64,000 nucleotides of DNA from Enterococcus malodoratus ATCC 43197 (GTDB lineage Bacteria; Bacillota; Bacilli; Lactobacillales; Enterococcaceae): positions 1,650,136-1,714,135 of the forward strand of contig NZ_KE136481.1 of assembly GCF_000407185.1 (NCBI RefSeq), written 5' to 3'. The stretch's first letter is position 1; each line of letters opens with the position of its first letter. Of this stretch, positions 62,589 through 64,000 are shown in pieces. The notes under the pieces were generated by a model. That model did not search any database, was not told the DNA's origin, and saw nothing but the letters and a program-made list of their open reading frames with translations. The position numbers were made by a program, and so were the translations under genes.

Positions 62589-63614
62589 TTGAAATCATCA
62601 AGAAGAAAGTCATTCATTTTTTTTGTTGTTATTGTATGTCTACTATTATTCTTTGGACCCATTATTTTTTCTTCTATCTCTGGCGCCCAGACACAAACTG
62701 AAAAAAAAGCGCAACAAGAGAACCTCGTTACCATCCACGGTGAAGACACTCTTACCATTACAACTACTGATTCATTCAGTCCAGAACAGTACTACAAAGC
62801 AGTTGATGATAAATTCCAACCAGTTCAAATGAAATACACGGACGTCCATGCTGATCAACCAGGACGATACGCTTTAACCTTAACTGCGAAAAAAAAGAAG
62901 GATTCCGTCATACGAACAGTTCTTATCATTGTGAAAGAAAAGAAGCCTCGTGAAAAAGAAAAAACTGAAAATAAAACACCTGCCTCTTCAACTTCAAAAG
63001 AGACTGCAGTAAAATCAACCAATAATTCAGTGACACCACCTCCGGCAAATCCGATTCCTCCAGTAGAAAATCCACCCGCCGCAGCAGAAGGTACCGTGGA
63101 AACAACGCCGCAGCAGGAGCCCGCTCAGGTTGCACAAGAGACTCCGCAAGTACCTCCAGAGGCCGCTAAACCCGCAGCTGAAGCGCCTGCTCCGCAACCC
63201 GCCACTCAACCAAATCAAATCATTTTTCTCGGTCATTCCTTACCTTACCAAAACGGTGGGCAAGGCAGCGGACAAGGCATCATCAATGGCGGCTCCCTCG
63301 CAGCGACCTGGGGCGGCAATCCGATTCAATCCGGCACCGACAATCAAAACACTCATTTTATCGGACATAATCCCGGGATCTTTTCACCCGTGTTGTCTCT
63401 CAATCCCAGCGATGCTATTACGGTCACTGACAGTGCAGGCAATCCAACAACTTATATCGTAAACGGTTTGGTCCAAGTCGACGATAGCGGTGTAAACATC
63501 GCCTCCGGTCAAGATAATTGGGATCAGATCACTTCTGCTGGCGGCGGCGAACGAATTACCTTACAAACTTGTATTGGTGATTCAGTTAATCTAATCGTTT
63601 ACGCACAAGCATAA
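62589..63614 (+). CDS. secreted sortase-fold protein with divergent active site
   Basis: A 341-residue exported protein. Signal/anchor helix near 8-32; a beta domain (about 45-115, VTIHGEDTLTITTTDSF to TVLIIVKEK); a Pro/Ala/Glu-rich linker (about 120-215); and a C-terminal domain reading like a sortase: HFIGHNPGIFSPVLSLNPSD with catalytic His (about 260), ITVTDSAGN, and ITLQTCIGDSV with Cys (about 328). The Arg normally following the Cys is absent (SVNLIVYA). It has no wall-sorting motif. Start TTG at 62589, with AAAGGGGTG 6 bases upstream; the ATG at 62547 has none. It is divergent from the Mga-like gene. Confidence 0.75.
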   Translation: MKSSRRKSFIFFVVIVCLLLFFGPIIFSSISGAQTQTEKKAQQENLVTIHGEDTLTITTTDSFSPEQYYKAVDDKFQPVQMKYTDVHADQPGRYALTLTAKKKKDSVIRTVLIIVKEKKPREKEKTENKTPASSTSKETAVKSTNNSVTPPPANPIPPVENPPAAAEGTVETTPQQEPAQVAQETPQVPPEAAKPAAEAPAPQPATQPNQIIFLGHSLPYQNGGQGSGQGIINGGSLAATWGGNPIQSGTDNQNTHFIGHNPGIFSPVLSLNPSDAITVTDSAGNPTTYIVNGLVQVDDSGVNIASGQDNWDQITSAGGGERITLQTCIGDSVNLIVYAQA

Positions 63615-63615
63615 T

Positions 63616-63657
63616 AAAAACAGGCTGACACGTTAAACACATCAGCCTGTTTTTTTC
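63616..63657. terminator. terminator after the sortase-fold gene
   Basis: AAAACAGGCTGA, 13-base loop, TCAGCCTGTTTT, then T. It overlaps the end of the convergent small membrane gene. Confidence 0.9.
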
Positions 63658-63857
63658 AATCTTTTTTCTAAAACGTAACGGACAACATGAGCAATGAGCA
63701 TCGTTCCAAAAACAAGTGCAGTGACAATTTTGATACCCGTTGGGACATAACCTGAAGGTCCTGGTACACCAACCATCCCGCCAATCATCATCAAGCATAA
63801 TCCACCTAAATTATAGGTAATCAGCAATAATTTATTGATCTTGTGAATCCTCTCCAT
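63642..63857 (-). CDS. small membrane protein, 71 residues
   Basis: Two hydrophobic segments (LLLITYNLGGLCLMMIGGMVG and IVTALVFGTMLIAHVVRYVL) joined by a short PGPSGYVPTG loop, with a basic tail EKRLKK. I start at 63857, GGAGG 3 bases upstream; a GTG at 63869 lies in the binding site. It overlaps the end of the XRE-like gene by 26 bases, so the two are probably coupled. Unknown function. Confidence 0.75.
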   Translation of the reverse strand: MERIHKINKLLLITYNLGGLCLMMIGGMVGVPGPSGYVPTGIKIVTALVFGTMLIAHVVRYVLEKRLKKTG

Positions 63858-64000
63858 GATCCTCCCCACTTTCTGAAATACGCATCCCTAAGAACGCGAC
63901 TTTATCTCTAATATTTTGCGAATCGGCTAGATAGTCCCACAGACTAGGTTTACCTAGTCCTAACAAAGCATCCACACTTTTGCTATAAATTCGGCTAAGA
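63832..64000 (-). CDS. partial XRE-family regulator, C-terminal end
   Basis: Open from the window edge to the TAA at 63832-63834: 55 residues beginning LSRIYSKSVDALLGLGKP and ending SQDQ. The pattern K/L-SRIYSKSVDALLG is the last helix of Cro/CI-type helix-turn-helix domains, followed here by a short acidic tail. The N-terminal part lies outside the window. It precedes and overlaps the small membrane gene, an arrangement common for XRE regulator plus membrane-protein pairs. Family call is tentative. Confidence 0.65.
   Translation of the reverse strand, partial: LSRIYSKSVDALLGLGKPSLWDYLADSQNIRDKVAFLGMRISESGEDHGEDSQDQ

Overview
The window looks like an Enterococcus chromosome, or that of a very close relative. 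The evidence is the infC-rpmI-rplT operon, a four-gene mevalonate operon (mvaK1-mvaD-mvaK2-fni), bifunctional AdhE, PTS sugar uptake, heterodimeric multidrug ABC exporters with LmrCD-like split active sites, sortase-type surface proteins, and low-GC codon use with strong AGGAGG ribosome binding sites. The species cannot be fixed from sequence alone. I saw no transposase, integrase, phage gene, tRNA, rRNA or CRISPR array, so this is mostly core chromosome with some accessory sugar, surface and transport genes.

Layout. 0-1.4 kb: translation operon (minus strand) with an L20-type leader and promoter. 1.6-7 kb: a FUSC-like membrane protein, a HAD phosphatase, a small membrane protein, a CorA-type channel, a PadR regulator with its membrane partner, and a deoxynucleoside kinase. 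7-11.3 kb: the mevalonate operon, with a leader of about 200 nt. 11.3-13.7 kb: a GntR regulator with an MFS transporter and a clear operator, then an unknown cytoplasmic protein. 14-23.4 kb: two adhE paralogues of 866 aa flanking a surface protein, yajC and tgt. 23.5-27.8 kb: a Ca-type P-ATPase, a candidate structured non-coding RNA of about 375 nt (26314-26689) and queA. 28.3-31.7 kb: an OpuC-type osmoprotectant importer. 31.8-41.6 kb: a sugar or polyol locus with a galactitol-type PTS, a zinc dehydrogenase, two class II aldolases, a split transketolase, a 2-hydroxyacid dehydrogenase, a HAD phosphatase and a SorC regulator. 41.9-43.5 kb: two tandem zinc-ribbon membrane proteins. 43.6-48.3 kb: a MarR-controlled ABC heterodimer, one half of which has a long Ala-rich extracellular loop. 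48.5-55.2 kb: a KimA-type potassium importer, a YhgE/Pip protein, and a small operon of GNAT, quinone-oxidoreductase-like and unknown genes. 55.3-59 kb: a second ABC heterodimer. 59-64 kb: a membrane MutS-like ATPase, an Mga-like regulator divergent from a secreted sortase-fold protein, a small membrane protein and the end of an XRE regulator.

Most notable. (1) At 26.3-26.7 kb a promoter, an interrupted 20-bp closing helix, further nested helices and a terminator define a stand-alone RNA with a cre-like box over its -35. (2) An identical 11-base motif, CATAAGTTCTT, lies in three intergenic regions of the sugar locus and is a candidate operator for its SorC regulator. (3) The two adhE genes share promoter geometry, but copy 1 keeps two full Rex-type dyads while copy 2 keeps only half sites and has gained a cre-like box; they also share a tract of near-identical DNA. 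(4) The secreted sortase-fold protein keeps His and Cys but lacks an Arg after the Cys.

Promoter, operator and structure calls were made by eye from consensus matches. Family calls come from recognised motifs and lengths, not from searches.
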